From assembly GCF_000327065.1 (NCBI RefSeq), contig NC_019936.1:3004001-3068000 (forward strand): a stretch of 64,000 nt of DNA. Reading direction: 5' to 3'. This document shows, piece after piece, positions 15,128 through 25,832 of this stretch. Numbering within the stretch: position 1 is the stretch's first letter; every line of letters begins with the position of its first letter. Under the pieces are notes generated by a model. It had not been told where the DNA came from and ran no database searches. It was given only the letters and a program-made list of their open reading frames with translations. Source of the stretch: Stutzerimonas stutzeri RCH2. Lineage in GTDB: Bacteria > Pseudomonadota > Gammaproteobacteria > Pseudomonadales > Pseudomonadaceae. Made by a program: the position numbers and the translations under genes.

Positions 15128-15292
15128 GAACAGACCTTGAGCTGGCAAAACGACGAGCGCGAGATTGTACCGGAAAGCACAGATCGGCTGGGTATTGGGG
15201 GAGCGGCATCACGCAGTAAAACGGGGATACCGGGGCAGAGCGGGATGCGTACAAGCGCGACCTGCGCGCGGCAGATCATCGCTTGCCGCGGG

Positions 15293-15931
15293 CTAGACCA
15301 GCAGAACGCTGACGGGGACTTCGGCCTCAACGATTGTCTGCTCCAGCATCGCTCGGACGGGAGCGAAGGAGCGACGATGGATGGGCGTTGGCCCGAGCCG
15401 ACGAAGCGCTTCCAGATGACTGGGAGTCGGGTAACCCTTGTGCCCGGCCAGCCCGTAACCTGGGTAGCAGAGGTCGAGCGCCTGCATTTCACGATCCCGG
15501 CTGACCTTGGCGAGAATGGATGCCGCGGCAATTGCCGGCACCTGCCCGTCACCCTGGATCACCGGTGCACTGGGCACGTTGAGCTGCGGGCAGCGATTAC
15601 CATCGATCAGCGCCAGCCGCGGCGTAACGCTCAACCCCTCCACCGCGCGCTGCATGGCGAGCATCGTGGCATGCAGGATGTTCAGCTGATCGATCTCTTC
15701 AACCTCGGCACGGGCAATGCACCACGCCACCGCCTTTTCGCAGATCTCGTCGAACAATGCCTCGCGACGTGCCTCGCTCAGCTTTTTCGAGTCGTTGAGG
15801 CCTTCGATCGGACGCGCCGGATCGAGAATCACGGCGGCTGTCACCACTGGACCGCACAGCGGCCCGCGCCCGACCTCATCGACACCGGCGACCAGCTCTT
15901 CGACCAGATTGAAATCAAGCCCGAACTGCAT
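15293..15931 (-). CDS. rnhB: Ribonuclease HII
   Basis: 212 aa. Cuts RNA in RNA-DNA hybrids and excises misincorporated ribonucleotides. Active-site acids are visible in [13 protein letters not shown] (Asp18, Glu19), ALIDGN and the later SVSRD-type segment ([11 protein letters not shown]). Its start overlaps the lpxB stop by one base (TGATG), so the gene is the tail of the fabZ-lpxA-lpxB-rnhB operon. In PAO1 an amino-acid permease gene separates dnaE from rnhB; here only 165 bp do. Confidence 0.96.
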   Translation of the reverse strand: MQFGLDFNLVEELVAGVDEVGRGPLCGPVVTAAVILDPARPIEGLNDSKKLSEARREALFDEICEKAVAWCIARAEVEEIDQLNILHATMLAMQRAVEGLSVTPRLALIDGNRCPQLNVPSAPVIQGDGQVPAIAAASILAKVSRDREMQALDLCYPGYGLAGHKGYPTPSHLEALRRLGPTPIHRRSFAPVRAMLEQTIVEAEVPVSVLLV

Positions 15932-17064
15932 CAGCGAACTCCAACCAGGCGCAACACGGCATCGGCGGCCTGACTCGACGCATCGCAGCGCAGGGTGCGG
16001 TGGATACTGTCGAAGCCTTCAGTCTGCACGTCACCATCGTCCAGCAGCGGAGACAGCGACTGCGCCAGCGCTTCCGGGGTCGCGGCGTCCTGCAGCAATT
16101 CGGGAACCAGCAGGCGCTGGGCCAGCAGGTTGGGAAGCGCGACATAGGGGCTCTTTACCAGCCGCCGGAGGATGCGGTAAGTCATTGGCGCTACGCTGTA
16201 GGCCACAACCATCGGCCGCTTGAACAACAGTGCCTCGAGCGTTGCCGTGCCTGAGGCAATCAGTACCGCGTTGCAAGCCGCCAGCGCGTCGTGAGACCGA
16301 CCATCGAGCAGGGTCAGCGGTAGATCACGCGTAACCAACATCTGCTCCAGTTGCAGCCGCCGCTCAGGGCTGGCGCAAGGCATGACGAAGCGAATCCCCG
16401 GGCGCATGGCACGCAACCGCTCGGCGGCGGAAAGGAACAGATCCCCCAGCCGAGCCACCTCGCCGCCCCTACTGCCCGGCATCAGCGCGACGACCAGGCC
16501 ATCCACTGGCAATCCGAGTGCTTGCCGTGCCGCGGCGCGATCGGCGCAAAGTGGAATGGCATCGGCCAGGGGATGACCGACGAAGCGGACAGGTACCTGG
16601 TGCGCGTCGTAGAACTTGGCCTCGAACGGAAACAGCGTGAGCATCAGATCGCAGGCGTCACGTATCTTCAGCACGCGCTTCTGGCGCCAGGCCCAGACCG
16701 ATGGACTGACGTAGTGCACGGTCTTGATTCCGGCACGGCGCAGCTTGAGCTCAAGCCCGAGATTGAAATCCGGCGCATCGATGCCGATGAATACATCCGG
16801 CCGCTGCTGGATCAGCGTGTCTACCAGGCGCTTGCGCCGAGCCAGCAATTCCGGCAATCGGCCAAGCACTTCGACCAGCCCCATCACGGCTAGACGCTCG
16901 AGCGGAAAGTACGACTGCAACCCCTCGGCCTGCATGCGCGATCCGCCAACCCCGATGAATTCGACATCGGCATGCTGAGCCTTCAGCGCCTGCATCAGGC
17001 CCGCACCAAGGATGTCACCGGAGGATTCCCCGGCTACTAGGGCAACCCTGAGCGGCCGGCTCAT
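15931..17064 (-). CDS. lpxB: Lipid-A-disaccharide synthase
   Basis: 377 aa. GT-B fold glycosyltransferase that joins UDP-diacylglucosamine and lipid X to the lipid A disaccharide at the inner membrane. Signatures include [18 protein letters not shown] at the N-terminus, [35 protein letters not shown] and [10 protein letters not shown]. The start [13 protein letters not shown] is chosen by conservation; one base separates it from the lpxA stop. An in-frame upstream extension of 25 residues would run into lpxA and is rejected. Confidence 0.97.
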   Translation of the reverse strand: MSRPLRVALVAGESSGDILGAGLMQALKAQHADVEFIGVGGSRMQAEGLQSYFPLERLAVMGLVEVLGRLPELLARRKRLVDTLIQQRPDVFIGIDAPDFNLGLELKLRRAGIKTVHYVSPSVWAWRQKRVLKIRDACDLMLTLFPFEAKFYDAHQVPVRFVGHPLADAIPLCADRAAARQALGLPVDGLVVALMPGSRGGEVARLGDLFLSAAERLRAMRPGIRFVMPCASPERRLQLEQMLVTRDLPLTLLDGRSHDALAACNAVLIASGTATLEALLFKRPMVVAYSVAPMTYRILRRLVKSPYVALPNLLAQRLLVPELLQDAATPEALAQSLSPLLDDGDVQTEGFDSIHRTLRCDASSQAADAVLRLVGVR

Positions 17065-17065
17065 T

Positions 17066-17842
17066 TCAGCGGGTGATGCCACGAGTCGAAGCCTGAATCG
17101 AGTCGCGGAAGATCGCGACCTCGGGGAATGCCGCCGCACTCTCGGCCAGCTCGCTGAGGGCGGCCTCCACGGTCAATCCCTTGCGGTAGACGATCTTGTA
17201 AGCGTTGCGCAGGGCATGAACGGCTTCGGCGCTGAAGCCACGACGACGCATGCCCTCGAAGTTCATGCTGCGCGCCTCCGCCGGATTGCCAAAAACGGTG
17301 ACAAACGCCGGCACATCCTTGCCAATCGCAGTGCCCATGCCGGAGAAGCTATGGGCGCCGATATGACAGAACTGATGCACCAGGGTGTAACCAGAAAGAA
17401 TGGCCCAGTCGCCTACATGGACATGACCGGCCAACGCGGTGTTGTTGACCAGAATGCAATGATTGGCGATCACGCTGTCGTGGCCAATGTGTGCATAGGC
17501 CATGATCAGGTTGTGATTACCGATAGTGGTTTCCGATCGATCCTGAACGGTGCCGCGGTGGATGGTCACACCCTCGCGAATCACGTTGTGATCGCCAATC
17601 ACCAGACGTGTCGGCTCGCCTTTGTACTTCAGGTCCGGCGTATCTTCGCCGACCGAGGAGAACTGATAAATGCGATTGTGGCGCCCGATGCGAGTCGGTC
17701 CTTTTATGACCACGTGCGAGGCAACCACAGTACCTTCGCCAATCTCGACATCCGCGCCGATGATCGACCAAGGCCCGACCTGGACGTCATCCGCCAGCCG
17801 GGCCGCAGGGTCGATAATGGCGCGAGGGTCGATCAAACTCAT
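17066..17842 (-). CDS. lpxA: Acyl-ACP--UDP-N-acetylglucosamine O-acyltransferase
   Basis: 258 aa. First step of lipid A synthesis: transfers a 3-hydroxyacyl chain from ACP to UDP-GlcNAc. Left-handed beta-helix hexapeptide repeats run from about residue 10 to 185 ([30 protein letters not shown] and following), with the catalytic-His region [14 protein letters not shown], then a helical C-terminal tail. Overlaps fabZ by 4 nt (17839-17842). Confidence 0.97.
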   Translation of the reverse strand: MSLIDPRAIIDPAARLADDVQVGPWSIIGADVEIGEGTVVASHVVIKGPTRIGRHNRIYQFSSVGEDTPDLKYKGEPTRLVIGDHNVIREGVTIHRGTVQDRSETTIGNHNLIMAYAHIGHDSVIANHCILVNNTALAGHVHVGDWAILSGYTLVHQFCHIGAHSFSGMGTAIGKDVPAFVTVFGNPAEARSMNFEGMRRRGFSAEAVHALRNAYKIVYRKGLTVEAALSELAESAAAFPEVAIFRDSIQASTRGITR

Positions 17843-18279
17843 ATCTTCTGTTCCGCGCAGATGATTTCTGCCGAGCAGACCGGCTTGCCATCGACGCTGG
17901 CGCGGCAATCGAACTTCCAGATGCCACGCTTGGCGCTGATGAAAGAAGCCTCCAGGACCAGCTGATCACCGGGAACGACCGGCTGGCGAAAACGCAGCTT
18001 GTCAGAGCCAACGAAATAGTAAAGCGTGCCATCGGATGGCTTGACACCCATCATCTTGAAGCCGAGCAGGCCGGCAGCCTGCGCCATGGCCTCGATGATC
18101 AGCACTCCCGGCATGATCGGATGCTGTGGAAAATGCCCGTTGAAGAACGGCTCATTGATGGTGACGTTCTTGTAGGCACGAACGCGCTTGGCCTCGAGGT
18201 CCATCTCCGTCACACGATCCACCAGCAGGAACGGGTAGCGGTGAGGCAAATATTCGCGAATCTCGTTGATATCCATCAT
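17839..18279 (-). CDS. fabZ: 3-hydroxyacyl-ACP dehydratase FabZ
   Basis: 146 aa hot-dog-fold dehydratase of the fatty acid elongation cycle. Catalytic His49 lies in [10 protein letters not shown] and Glu63 in [10 protein letters not shown]; the N-terminus [17 protein letters not shown] matches P. aeruginosa. Earlier in-frame codons at 18339 are not conserved. It competes with LpxA for 3-hydroxyacyl-ACP, and their 4-nt overlap fits coordinated dosing of lipid A and phospholipid synthesis. Confidence 0.97.
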   Translation of the reverse strand: MMDINEIREYLPHRYPFLLVDRVTEMDLEAKRVRAYKNVTINEPFFNGHFPQHPIMPGVLIIEAMAQAAGLLGFKMMGVKPSDGTLYYFVGSDKLRFRQPVVPGDQLVLEASFISAKRGIWKFDCRASVDGKPVCSAEIICAEQKI

Positions 18280-18382
18280 GTCAGGAAAGAGCCTGTAAAA
18301 AAGTATAGGGCAGCCTGCGCTGAAAGCTCGCGCGAGCACTGACAGCGCATTAACCCCGAAAAAGTCGGATCAGACGGTAAGC

Positions 18383-19441
18383 TCAGGCATCAGAAGCCGG
18401 ATTCTGCGCCTGAGTCACGGCGGCCAGGCTTTTCTCCAACTGTTGCAGCCGGCGGGCCATATCGTCCAGCTGACGGATCCGCGCCGCGCTTTTTCTCCAA
18501 TCGGCCGCATTCTGCATTGCCGTGCCGGAGGAATAGCTGCCAGGCTCGGTAATGGAACGGGTGACCATGGTCATCCCCGTCACGAACACGTTGTCGCAGA
18601 CCTCGATGTGCCCAACCATGCCGACCCCACCAGCGATCATGCAGTTGCGCCCGATCTTGGTGCTACCGGATATGCCGGCGCAACCAGCCATCGCGGTGTT
18701 GTCACCCACCTGCACGTTGTGCGCAATCATGATCTGGTTGTCCAGCTTCACGCCGTTGCCGATGAGCGTGTCGGAAAGCGCGCCGCGGTCAATGGTTGTA
18801 TTGGAGCCGATTTCGACATCATCGCCGATACGCACGCCGCCTATCTGTGCAATCTTCTGCCAGGCACCCTTCTCCTTGGCGAAACCGAACCCCTCGCCGC
18901 CGATCACCGCGCCCGACTGGATCACCACGCGCTTGCCTATCAGCACATCGTGATAAAGCGTGACCCGCGGAGCCAGTCGCCCGCCTTCGCCGATCCGGCT
19001 GCGCGCCCCAATGAACGATTGCGCACCAATCACCACATCCGCCTCGATGGAGGCACCTGACTCGATCACCACATAGGGCCCGATACTGGCCGATGGGTGA
19101 ACGTGCGCGTCGGCCGCTACCAGTGCGGTGGGATGGATGCCGCTGGCCGTCTGCGGGCGGGTCTCGAACAGGTGCGAGGCACGCGCATAGGCGAGATAGG
19201 GGTCGCTGACGATGATAGCCGGACGGTCGTAAGCCTCGGCATCCGCCGGGGACAGCAACACTGCGGCGGCCTGCGTAACCGCCAAGTACTTGCGGTACTG
19301 GGCATTAGCCAGGAAGCTCAACTGCGACGGACCCGCTTCCTGCAAGGTCGCGAGTCCACTGACGATCAGGGCAGCGTCACCACGCAGGCTGCCACCCAGC
19401 TCCCCGGCCAGCTGACCGAGCGTAAAAACTGCGCCTGCCAT
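18383..19441 (-). CDS. lpxD: UDP-3-O-(3-hydroxyacyl)glucosamine N-acyltransferase
   Basis: 352 aa. Third lipid A step: N-acylation of UDP-3-O-acyl-glucosamine. N-terminal uridine-binding domain ([27 protein letters not shown]) followed by a long run of left-handed beta-helix hexapeptides, including [17 protein letters not shown] and the catalytic-His segment [22 protein letters not shown]-terminal helix with [17 protein letters not shown] ends the protein. One base separates it from the skp stop; a 103-bp gap lies before fabZ. Confidence 0.97.
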   Translation of the reverse strand: MAGAVFTLGQLAGELGGSLRGDAALIVSGLATLQEAGPSQLSFLANAQYRKYLAVTQAAAVLLSPADAEAYDRPAIIVSDPYLAYARASHLFETRPQTASGIHPTALVAADAHVHPSASIGPYVVIESGASIEADVVIGAQSFIGARSRIGEGGRLAPRVTLYHDVLIGKRVVIQSGAVIGGEGFGFAKEKGAWQKIAQIGGVRIGDDVEIGSNTTIDRGALSDTLIGNGVKLDNQIMIAHNVQVGDNTAMAGCAGISGSTKIGRNCMIAGGVGMVGHIEVCDNVFVTGMTMVTRSITEPGSYSSGTAMQNAADWRKSAARIRQLDDMARRLQQLEKSLAAVTQAQNPASDA

Positions 19442-19442
19442 G

Positions 19443-19946
19443 TCAGCGCAGCTGATTCATGCGCTCGATGACCTGACGGGTGATGTCGAACTGAGGTTTG
19501 ACATCCACCACGGCACCGCGCTCGAACACCAGATCGTAATTGCCTTTTTTGATGACTTCTTCAACAGCCTGGTCCAGCTTCGGCTTCAGCTGCTTGAGCA
19601 TGTCGCGATCAGCCACAGCCTTGGATTCGTTGAGCTCCTTGGACTGGAACTGGAAGTCGCGGGCCTTTTGCTTGAACTCGAGCTCCAGACGCTCACGCTC
19701 AGCCTGCTGCATCTTGTCGCCATCCTTCATCAGACGGTCCTGAATGCGCTTGGCATCGCTTTCCAGTGTCTTGAGCTTGCTCAGCTGGGGACCGAACTTC
19801 TTCTCGGCATCGACTGCGTAGCGCTTGGCCGCGTCGGACTCGAGCAGCGCCATCTGATAGTTCATGACCGCAATTTTCATTTCAGCAAACGCGGGGGTCG
19901 CTACCAGAGCGGCAACGACGAGAAACAGTTGAGTCAACTTACGCAC
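19443..19946 (-). CDS. skp: Periplasmic chaperone Skp/OmpH
   Basis: 167 aa. Secreted chaperone that holds unfolded outer-membrane proteins on the way to BamA. Signal peptide [21 protein letters not shown] with cleavage before EMK, then a coiled-coil tentacle region (about 40-115) rich in Lys/Glu/Gln. The conserved MRKLTQL-type N-terminus begins at a GTG (19946) with AGGAG 11 nt upstream; two further GTG codons sit four and three codons earlier, so the exact start is uncertain. Lies between bamA and lpxD, the usual order. Confidence 0.94.
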   Translation of the reverse strand: MRKLTQLFLVVAALVATPAFAEMKIAVMNYQMALLESDAAKRYAVDAEKKFGPQLSKLKTLESDAKRIQDRLMKDGDKMQQAERERLELEFKQKARDFQFQSKELNESKAVADRDMLKQLKPKLDQAVEEVIKKGNYDLVFERGAVVDVKPQFDITRQVIERMNQLR

Positions 19947-19996
19947 GGTAAACACCACTCCTGAAAGAAAAACACGGCAGCATCAACGCCGCGATA

Positions 19997-22348
19997 TTAG
20001 AACGTTTGTCCCAGCGAGAACTGGAATACCTGGGTATCGGCATCGTCGGGCTTAACCACCGGCATGGCCAGGCTGAAGCTCAGCGGACCCATCGCGGTGA
20101 TCCAGGTCAGGCCAACACCGACGGAGCTGGCCATGTCGCCGAAGTCGATATCGCTGCAATTGGCCGCACCTGACGGGCAATTGGTGTTGAACACATTACC
20201 GACGTCCCAGAATACGGAGGTTCGCAGAGAGCGCTGATCCTTGACGAACGGCATCGGGAAGAGCACTTCCAGGCCACCCTGAATCAGCACGTTACCACCG
20301 AACGGCAACGGGTCCTGATCCGGATCTGCAATAGTTCCCGGACGCGTGCCATCGCTCGGCGTGCTACGCGGCCCAAGACTGCTGTCTTCGAAACCCCGCA
20401 CAGAGTTGAAGCCGCCTGCGTAGTAATGCTCGTAGAACGGCAGACTTGAAGTCGAGCCGTAGGCGTCGCCGTAACCCAGGCGTGTATGCATGCGCAGGGT
20501 GTAGTCCTTGCTCATCGGCACGAACAGCTGGCCGTTGTAGTCAAGTTTGTAGAACGACAGATCACTACCCGGAATGGTGGTTTCGAAAACCAGGCTCTGA
20601 GAGTGGCCACGCGTAGCAAGCACACCGCGGTTAAGCGTCGATTCCGACCAGCCTACCGACGCCTTGAAGTTGAGGAAGCTGTCGCCCTCCTCTTCCATGA
20701 AGTCGAAGATCTCATCCACGGTGTAGCGGCCGGTATCCAGATCGTCCTGCTGTACGGTCAAGCCGAAGGACAGCCGCGAGGTTTCGCTGATCGGATAGCC
20801 AATATTGACGCCACCACCCAGACTGTCCACCGAGTAACTGGAAACGTCATAGTCCAGCTCATCGTAATCAGTGGTGCGATAGAAGGCGTTATAACCGAGG
20901 CTGACACCATCTTCGGTCCAGTAGGGGTCCACAAAACCGAAGTTGTAACGCGACTGGTACTCGCTGCGGGTCAGACCTAGCGACACGCGATTGCCGGTAC
21001 CGAGGAAGTTGTTCTGGCTGATGGAGCCACCAAGGATCAGACCGGCATTCTGCGCAAAACCGATGCTGGCCATGATCGAACCGGACGGCTGCTCTTCGAC
21101 ACTGTAGTTAACGTCGATCTGATCATCCGTGCCCGGGACCTGGGGCGTCTCAACGTTAACTTCCTTGAAGAAACCGAGACGCTCGAGGCGAGTCTTGGAT
21201 TGGTCGATCAGATAGGTCGAAGCCCAACCACCTTCCATCTGGCGCATCTCGCGACGCAACACTTCGTCTTCGGTCTTGGTATTGCCGCGGAAGTTGATGC
21301 GGTTGACGTACGCACGCTTGCCCGGATCGACGACAAAGGTAATGGACACCGTATTGTCTTCGTCGTGGGCCTCTGGAACGCCATTGACGTTGGCGAAGGT
21401 ATAACCTTCATTACCCAACCGCCGGGTGATCAATTCGGAAGTTGTGGTCATCACCTTACGCGAGAAGACCTGCCCTTCCTTGGCCAGTAGCAGCGCCTCG
21501 ATCTCTTCCTGCGGCACCTTGAGATCGCCACTGAGCTTGACGTCGCGAACCGTATAGCGCTCGCCTTCGTCGATATTCACCGTGACATAGACATGCTTCT
21601 TGTCAGGGGTGATGGATACCTGGGTCGAGGTGATATCCATGTTGATGTAGCCGCGATCCAGATAGTAGGAACGCAGCCGCTCCAGGTCACCGGACAGCTT
21701 TTCACGAGCGTATTTGTCGTCGTTGCGGAAGAAAGAGAGCCAATTGGTCGTTTTCAACTCGAAAAGATCGACCAGGTCTTCGTCGGCAAACACAGAGTTA
21801 CCAACGATGTTGACGTGCTTGATGGCCGCAACCGAGCCTTCGTTGATCTTGATCTTCAGCGCAACACGATTGCGCGGCTGGGCGACAACTTCTGTCTCGA
21901 TGGTTGCCGAGTAGCGGCCCTGCGCGACGTACTGGCGTTGCAACTCGTTGCGCACGCCTTCGAGCGTGGCACGCTGAAAAATCTCACCTTCGGCCAGTCC
22001 GGACTGCTGCAGGCCTGAGAGCAGATCCTCGGTCTTGATCGCCTTGTTACCTTCGATCTCGATGCCCGAAATCGACGGCCGCTCGACTACGCTGATGACC
22101 AGCACATCGCCTTCGCGCCCAAGCTGGATATCTTGAAAGAAGCCGGTCCGAAAAAGCGCACGAGTTGCATCGACGAGACGGGTATCGTCAGCAGCTTCAC
22201 CAACGTTCAAAGGCAATGCGCCGAATACGCTGCCAGCGGAAACCCGCTGCAGGCCGTTGACCCGGATATCGGAGATAGTGAAGGACTCAGCGTGAACTTC
22301 GGCAATCATCAATGCGGAAATAACCGCAGGTAGCAGCAGACGTTTCAT
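19997..22348 (-). CDS. bamA: Outer membrane protein assembly factor BamA
   Basis: 783 aa. Core of the BAM complex that inserts beta-barrels in the outer membrane. Signal peptide MKRLLLPAVISALMIAEVHA, five POTRA domains (first begins FTISDIRVNGLQRVSAGSVF) up to about residue 420, then a 16-strand barrel with the VRGF motif (GGFNSVRGFEDSSLGPRS) and a C-terminal aromatic signal ending QFSLGQTF. Essential in gram-negatives. Sits in the conserved rseP-bamA-skp-lpxD order. Confidence 0.98.
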   Translation of the reverse strand: MKRLLLPAVISALMIAEVHAESFTISDIRVNGLQRVSAGSVFGALPLNVGEAADDTRLVDATRALFRTGFFQDIQLGREGDVLVISVVERPSISGIEIEGNKAIKTEDLLSGLQQSGLAEGEIFQRATLEGVRNELQRQYVAQGRYSATIETEVVAQPRNRVALKIKINEGSVAAIKHVNIVGNSVFADEDLVDLFELKTTNWLSFFRNDDKYAREKLSGDLERLRSYYLDRGYINMDITSTQVSITPDKKHVYVTVNIDEGERYTVRDVKLSGDLKVPQEEIEALLLAKEGQVFSRKVMTTTSELITRRLGNEGYTFANVNGVPEAHDEDNTVSITFVVDPGKRAYVNRINFRGNTKTEDEVLRREMRQMEGGWASTYLIDQSKTRLERLGFFKEVNVETPQVPGTDDQIDVNYSVEEQPSGSIMASIGFAQNAGLILGGSISQNNFLGTGNRVSLGLTRSEYQSRYNFGFVDPYWTEDGVSLGYNAFYRTTDYDELDYDVSSYSVDSLGGGVNIGYPISETSRLSFGLTVQQDDLDTGRYTVDEIFDFMEEEGDSFLNFKASVGWSESTLNRGVLATRGHSQSLVFETTIPGSDLSFYKLDYNGQLFVPMSKDYTLRMHTRLGYGDAYGSTSSLPFYEHYYAGGFNSVRGFEDSSLGPRSTPSDGTRPGTIADPDQDPLPFGGNVLIQGGLEVLFPMPFVKDQRSLRTSVFWDVGNVFNTNCPSGAANCSDIDFGDMASSVGVGLTWITAMGPLSFSLAMPVVKPDDADTQVFQFSLGQTF

Positions 22349-22417
22349 GAAGTCCTTTCTTATTCAAACCTGATAAATGAACCGGCGATTCGGCACGGCG
22401 ACACTACGGATTCGGCG

Positions 22418-23770
22418 TTACAGACGGCCAAGATCATTGACCAGTGCTAGCAGCATCACCCCTACCACGAGGCTGATACCGATCTGTACCCCCCATCCCT
22501 GCACCCGCTCCGACAGAGGACGTCCGCGGACCCACTCGACGAGATAGAAGAGCAGATGGCCGCCATCGAGCACCGGGATAGGCAATAGATTGAGAACCCC
22601 CAGGCTTATGCTCAGGTAGGCCAGGAAATTGAGGAAATCCCCCAGCCCCGACTGGGCAGAAGCGCCCGCCACTTTAGCAATGGTTATCGGGCCGCTCAAG
22701 TTTTTTACCGAGAGCTCACCGAAGAGCATTTTCTTCAGCGAATCGAGGGTCAGCAGGCTCATGGTCCAGGTGCGCCTGACACCCTCTGCCACTGCATCGA
22801 GAGGGCCAAACCTGACTTCGCGCAGCATCTCTGCCGGCCACTCTCCGCCGTCAACTCCTGCACCAAGATAACCGCGTCGCGCTTCCCCCTCGCCGCGAGC
22901 CGCCAACGTCAGCGGCACATCCAGGCGCTGACCGTCACGCTCAACCTGCAGTGAAACCGGCTCTCCGGGCAATACCTTGACCGCATCTATTACCTGCTGC
23001 CAATCGTCGAGCGGCCGCTGATTCAGGCTCAGCAAACGGTCACCGAGACGGATACCCGCCGCTTGCGCTGGCCCCTCGGGATCCAACTGGGCGATAACCG
23101 GCGCGATTTGCGGGCGCCAAGGCCTGATACCAAGCGAGGTGATGGGATCCGGTTCTTCAACTCCTTTCAACCAGTTCTGCAGCGGAACCTGCAGATGGCG
23201 CTCGGCAGTGCTACCCATGTCGCGAACCGTCAGATCGAGCCGACCGCTTTCGCCCAAGCGACGAACCAACTGCAGATTGACTTCGGCCCAGCCACTGACC
23301 GGCTTGCCGTTGACCGCAACGATCTCCTGATCGACGGCCAAGCCTGCCTGCGCTGCAAGACTACCGGGCTCAACAGCGCCAACAACGGGACGCACCTGCT
23401 CGCTACCAAGCATTGCCAGGAGCCAGAAGAACACCAGAGCGAGAAGAAAGTTGGCCAGCGGACCGGCCGACACGATGGCGAAGCGCTGGCGTACAGTCTT
23501 GCGGTTGAAGGCGCTATCGAGCATAGCCGCTGGTACGTCACCTTCCCGCTCGTCGAGCATCTTGACGTAGCCACCCAACGGTATGGCTGCGATGACGAAC
23601 TCGGTGCCGTGCCGATCATGCCAGCGAACGAGCGGACTGCCGAAACCGACAGAGAATCGCAGCACCTTGACCCCGCAACGGCGTGCGACCCAGAAATGAC
23701 CGAATTCGTGGAATGTCACCAGCACCCCAAGCGCAACAAGGGTGCCAATGATCATATAGAGCGCGCCCAT
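22418..23770 (-). CDS. rseP: Site-2 membrane metalloprotease RseP (MucP)
   Basis: 450 aa. Intramembrane zinc protease that releases AlgU/sigmaE by cutting the anti-sigma factor MucA/RseA. Zinc motif HEFGH at residues 21-25 inside the first membrane helix; a second active-site element is NLLPIPVLDGGHL near the C-terminus. Two PDZ domains lie in the periplasm (around LAAQAGLAVDQEIVAVNG and PAQAAGIRLGDRLLSLNQ). Neighbouring bamA and skp make the outer-membrane proteins whose misfolding triggers this pathway. Confidence 0.97.
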   Translation of the reverse strand: MGALYMIIGTLVALGVLVTFHEFGHFWVARRCGVKVLRFSVGFGSPLVRWHDRHGTEFVIAAIPLGGYVKMLDEREGDVPAAMLDSAFNRKTVRQRFAIVSAGPLANFLLALVFFWLLAMLGSEQVRPVVGAVEPGSLAAQAGLAVDQEIVAVNGKPVSGWAEVNLQLVRRLGESGRLDLTVRDMGSTAERHLQVPLQNWLKGVEEPDPITSLGIRPWRPQIAPVIAQLDPEGPAQAAGIRLGDRLLSLNQRPLDDWQQVIDAVKVLPGEPVSLQVERDGQRLDVPLTLAARGEGEARRGYLGAGVDGGEWPAEMLREVRFGPLDAVAEGVRRTWTMSLLTLDSLKKMLFGELSVKNLSGPITIAKVAGASAQSGLGDFLNFLAYLSISLGVLNLLPIPVLDGGHLLFYLVEWVRGRPLSERVQGWGVQIGISLVVGVMLLALVNDLGRL

Positions 23771-23829
23771 ACTTCCCTCCGGGATTGGGTCTGTAGACGT
23801 TTCGCTGCGAGCCTCGAGGCCGGCAGACC

Positions 23830-25020
23830 CTATCGCCCGTGGCGGCTCAACCAGGTTTCGGCGCCTTTGCGCGCCTGCCTGTCCGCCGCCAATACATCTT
23901 CAAGGCAGGCGGTCGGGACCGCTGCCTCACGATTCAATACGTCGTCGATGATACTCGCGATCTCGGTGAAACGAATGCGTCGATTGAGAAAGGCATCGAC
24001 CGCCACCTCGTTCGCGGCATTGAGCATGGCTGGCGCCGTGCCGCTAATTTCCGCTGCTTGCCGAGCGAGTCGCAAACAAGGGAAGCGCAGATCGTCGGGC
24101 GTTTGAAAGTCCAACCTACCGACCTGCAGTAAATCGAGCGCCGATACGCCGGAATCAATCCGCTCCGGCCACGCCAATGCGTGAGCAATCGGCGTGCGCA
24201 TGTCGGGATTGCCAAGCTGCGCGAGGACCGAACCGTCCACGTAATCCACCATCGAGTGGATGACGCTTTGCGGATGAATCACCACCTCGACCTGTTGCGG
24301 TCGCGCATCGAACAACCAGCAGGCCTCGATCAGCTCAAGCCCCTTGTTCATCATGCTTGCCGAGTCTACCGAGATCTTGCGACCCATCGACCAGTTGGGA
24401 TGCGCACAGGCCTGCTCAGGCGTCACGTCCGCCAGGAGCTGCGGTGCGACATCACGAAATGGGCCACCGGACGCGGTCAGCAATATTCGTCGAACACCAA
24501 CAGCCGCCAGCCCCTGAGCGTAGTTGGATGGCAGACATTGAAAGATAGCGTTGTGTTCGCTGTCGATCGGCAGCAGTACTGCCTTGCTATCGCGCAGCGC
24601 CTGCATGAACAGCGCGCCGGACATTACCAGCGCCTCCTTGTTTGCCAGCAGAACGCGCTTGCCGGCCTGAACAGCCGCAAGCGTCGGCTTGAGCCCGGCG
24701 GCGCCGACGATAGCAGCCATGACCACATCTGCTTCTGGATGAGCAGCCACCTCGCTCAAGCCGCCCTCGCCGCTCAAAACCCGGGTCAGAACGCCATCGG
24801 AACGCAGCTGTTCCTGCAACGTCGCAGCCTGCACCTCATCGCCTACAACTGCGTAGTCCGGTCGATGCTTGATGCAGAGGGAGCGCAGCTCGGCGAGCCG
24901 GCTGAAGCCGGTCAACGCGAAAACGCGATAGCGATCAGGGTGACGTGCGATGACGTCCAGCGTGCTCAGCCCAATCGATCCGGTAGCACCCAGCACAGTG
25001 ATCTGCAAAGGTCGAGTCAC
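23830..25020 (-). CDS. dxr: 1-deoxy-D-xylulose 5-phosphate reductoisomerase
   Basis: 396 aa. Second, committed MEP-pathway step: DXP to MEP using NADPH. NADPH-binding [17 protein letters not shown] at the N-terminus; later [22 protein letters not shown] and the metal/substrate segment [19 protein letters not shown]. The start is a GTG at 25020 overlapping the cdsA stop as GTGA; the family N-terminus begins here ([15 protein letters not shown]). A longer in-frame version would extend into cdsA and is not conserved. Confidence 0.97.
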   Translation of the reverse strand: MTRPLQITVLGATGSIGLSTLDVIARHPDRYRVFALTGFSRLAELRSLCIKHRPDYAVVGDEVQAATLQEQLRSDGVLTRVLSGEGGLSEVAAHPEADVVMAAIVGAAGLKPTLAAVQAGKRVLLANKEALVMSGALFMQALRDSKAVLLPIDSEHNAIFQCLPSNYAQGLAAVGVRRILLTASGGPFRDVAPQLLADVTPEQACAHPNWSMGRKISVDSASMMNKGLELIEACWLFDARPQQVEVVIHPQSVIHSMVDYVDGSVLAQLGNPDMRTPIAHALAWPERIDSGVSALDLLQVGRLDFQTPDDLRFPCLRLARQAAEISGTAPAMLNAANEVAVDAFLNRRIRFTEIASIIDDVLNREAAVPTACLEDVLAADRQARKGAETWLSRHGR

Positions 25021-25832
25021 AGCGCGCCCCAGCCGGCAAGCCACAACAGCACCGCGAATACGGGCACGGCGGCAGTCAGACTGTCTATACGATCCATGAC
25101 ACCACCATGCCCAGGCAGTAGCTGACTGCTGTCCTTGATGCCTGAACTGCGCTTGAACATGCTTTCAGTAAGGTCACCGATCACCGAGATCAGGACCACC
25201 ACTGCAGCACCTAACAAAGCCAGAATCAGTTCTCGCGGCGCCCAGCCACGATAGACCCCAACAGCAAGCGTAACCACAAGACTGGTCAGCAGCCCCCCTA
25301 CCAGCCCCTCCCAGCTCTTGCCTGGACTTACCTGCGGCGCAAGCTTGCGCTTTCCGAATGCCTTGCCAGAAAAATACGCACCAATATCGGCAACCCAAAC
25401 CAGCACCATCACAGCCAGGATCAACCAGTTGCCGAGCGACCACTGCTTGAGCACAACCAAGGCTTGCCATGCCGGCAACAGAATCGCCAGCCCGATCAGC
25501 AAGCTGCCAACAGGACCACCCCATAAACGACTACTCTCGGGATACGTCAGCACCAGATAGGTCGCAGCAAGCCACCAGAAGATCGCCAGCGCCAACAGCC
25601 ACGGCGTCAGCCCGGGAAGCTGATACAGCGCGACCAGGAGCGCCACGACCAAGGCGGCATACCCCACGCGAGCCGGCTGGCTGGCGAAACCGGCTAACCG
25701 CGCCCACTCCCAGGCACCTAGCGCGACGACCAGGCCAATGAACAGCGCAAACGCAAGCCCATGCAGAAAGAAAAACCCGATGATCGCGACGGGGAGAAGG
25801 ATGGCAGCCGTGATGATCCGCTGTTTCAGCAT
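25017..25832 (-). CDS. cdsA: Phosphatidate cytidylyltransferase
   Basis: 271-aa integral membrane enzyme that makes CDP-diacylglycerol from phosphatidate and CTP, the branch point of phospholipid synthesis. About eight hydrophobic helices and the family signature near the C-terminus, [20 protein letters not shown] followed by [14 protein letters not shown]. Overlaps uppS by 7 nt upstream and dxr by 4 nt downstream, so uppS-cdsA-dxr-rseP form one translationally coupled run. Confidence 0.97.
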   Translation of the reverse strand: MLKQRIITAAILLPVAIIGFFFLHGLAFALFIGLVVALGAWEWARLAGFASQPARVGYAALVVALLVALYQLPGLTPWLLALAIFWWLAATYLVLTYPESSRLWGGPVGSLLIGLAILLPAWQALVVLKQWSLGNWLILAVMVLVWVADIGAYFSGKAFGKRKLAPQVSPGKSWEGLVGGLLTSLVVTLAVGVYRGWAPRELILALLGAAVVVLISVIGDLTESMFKRSSGIKDSSQLLPGHGGVMDRIDSLTAAVPVFAVLLWLAGWGAL

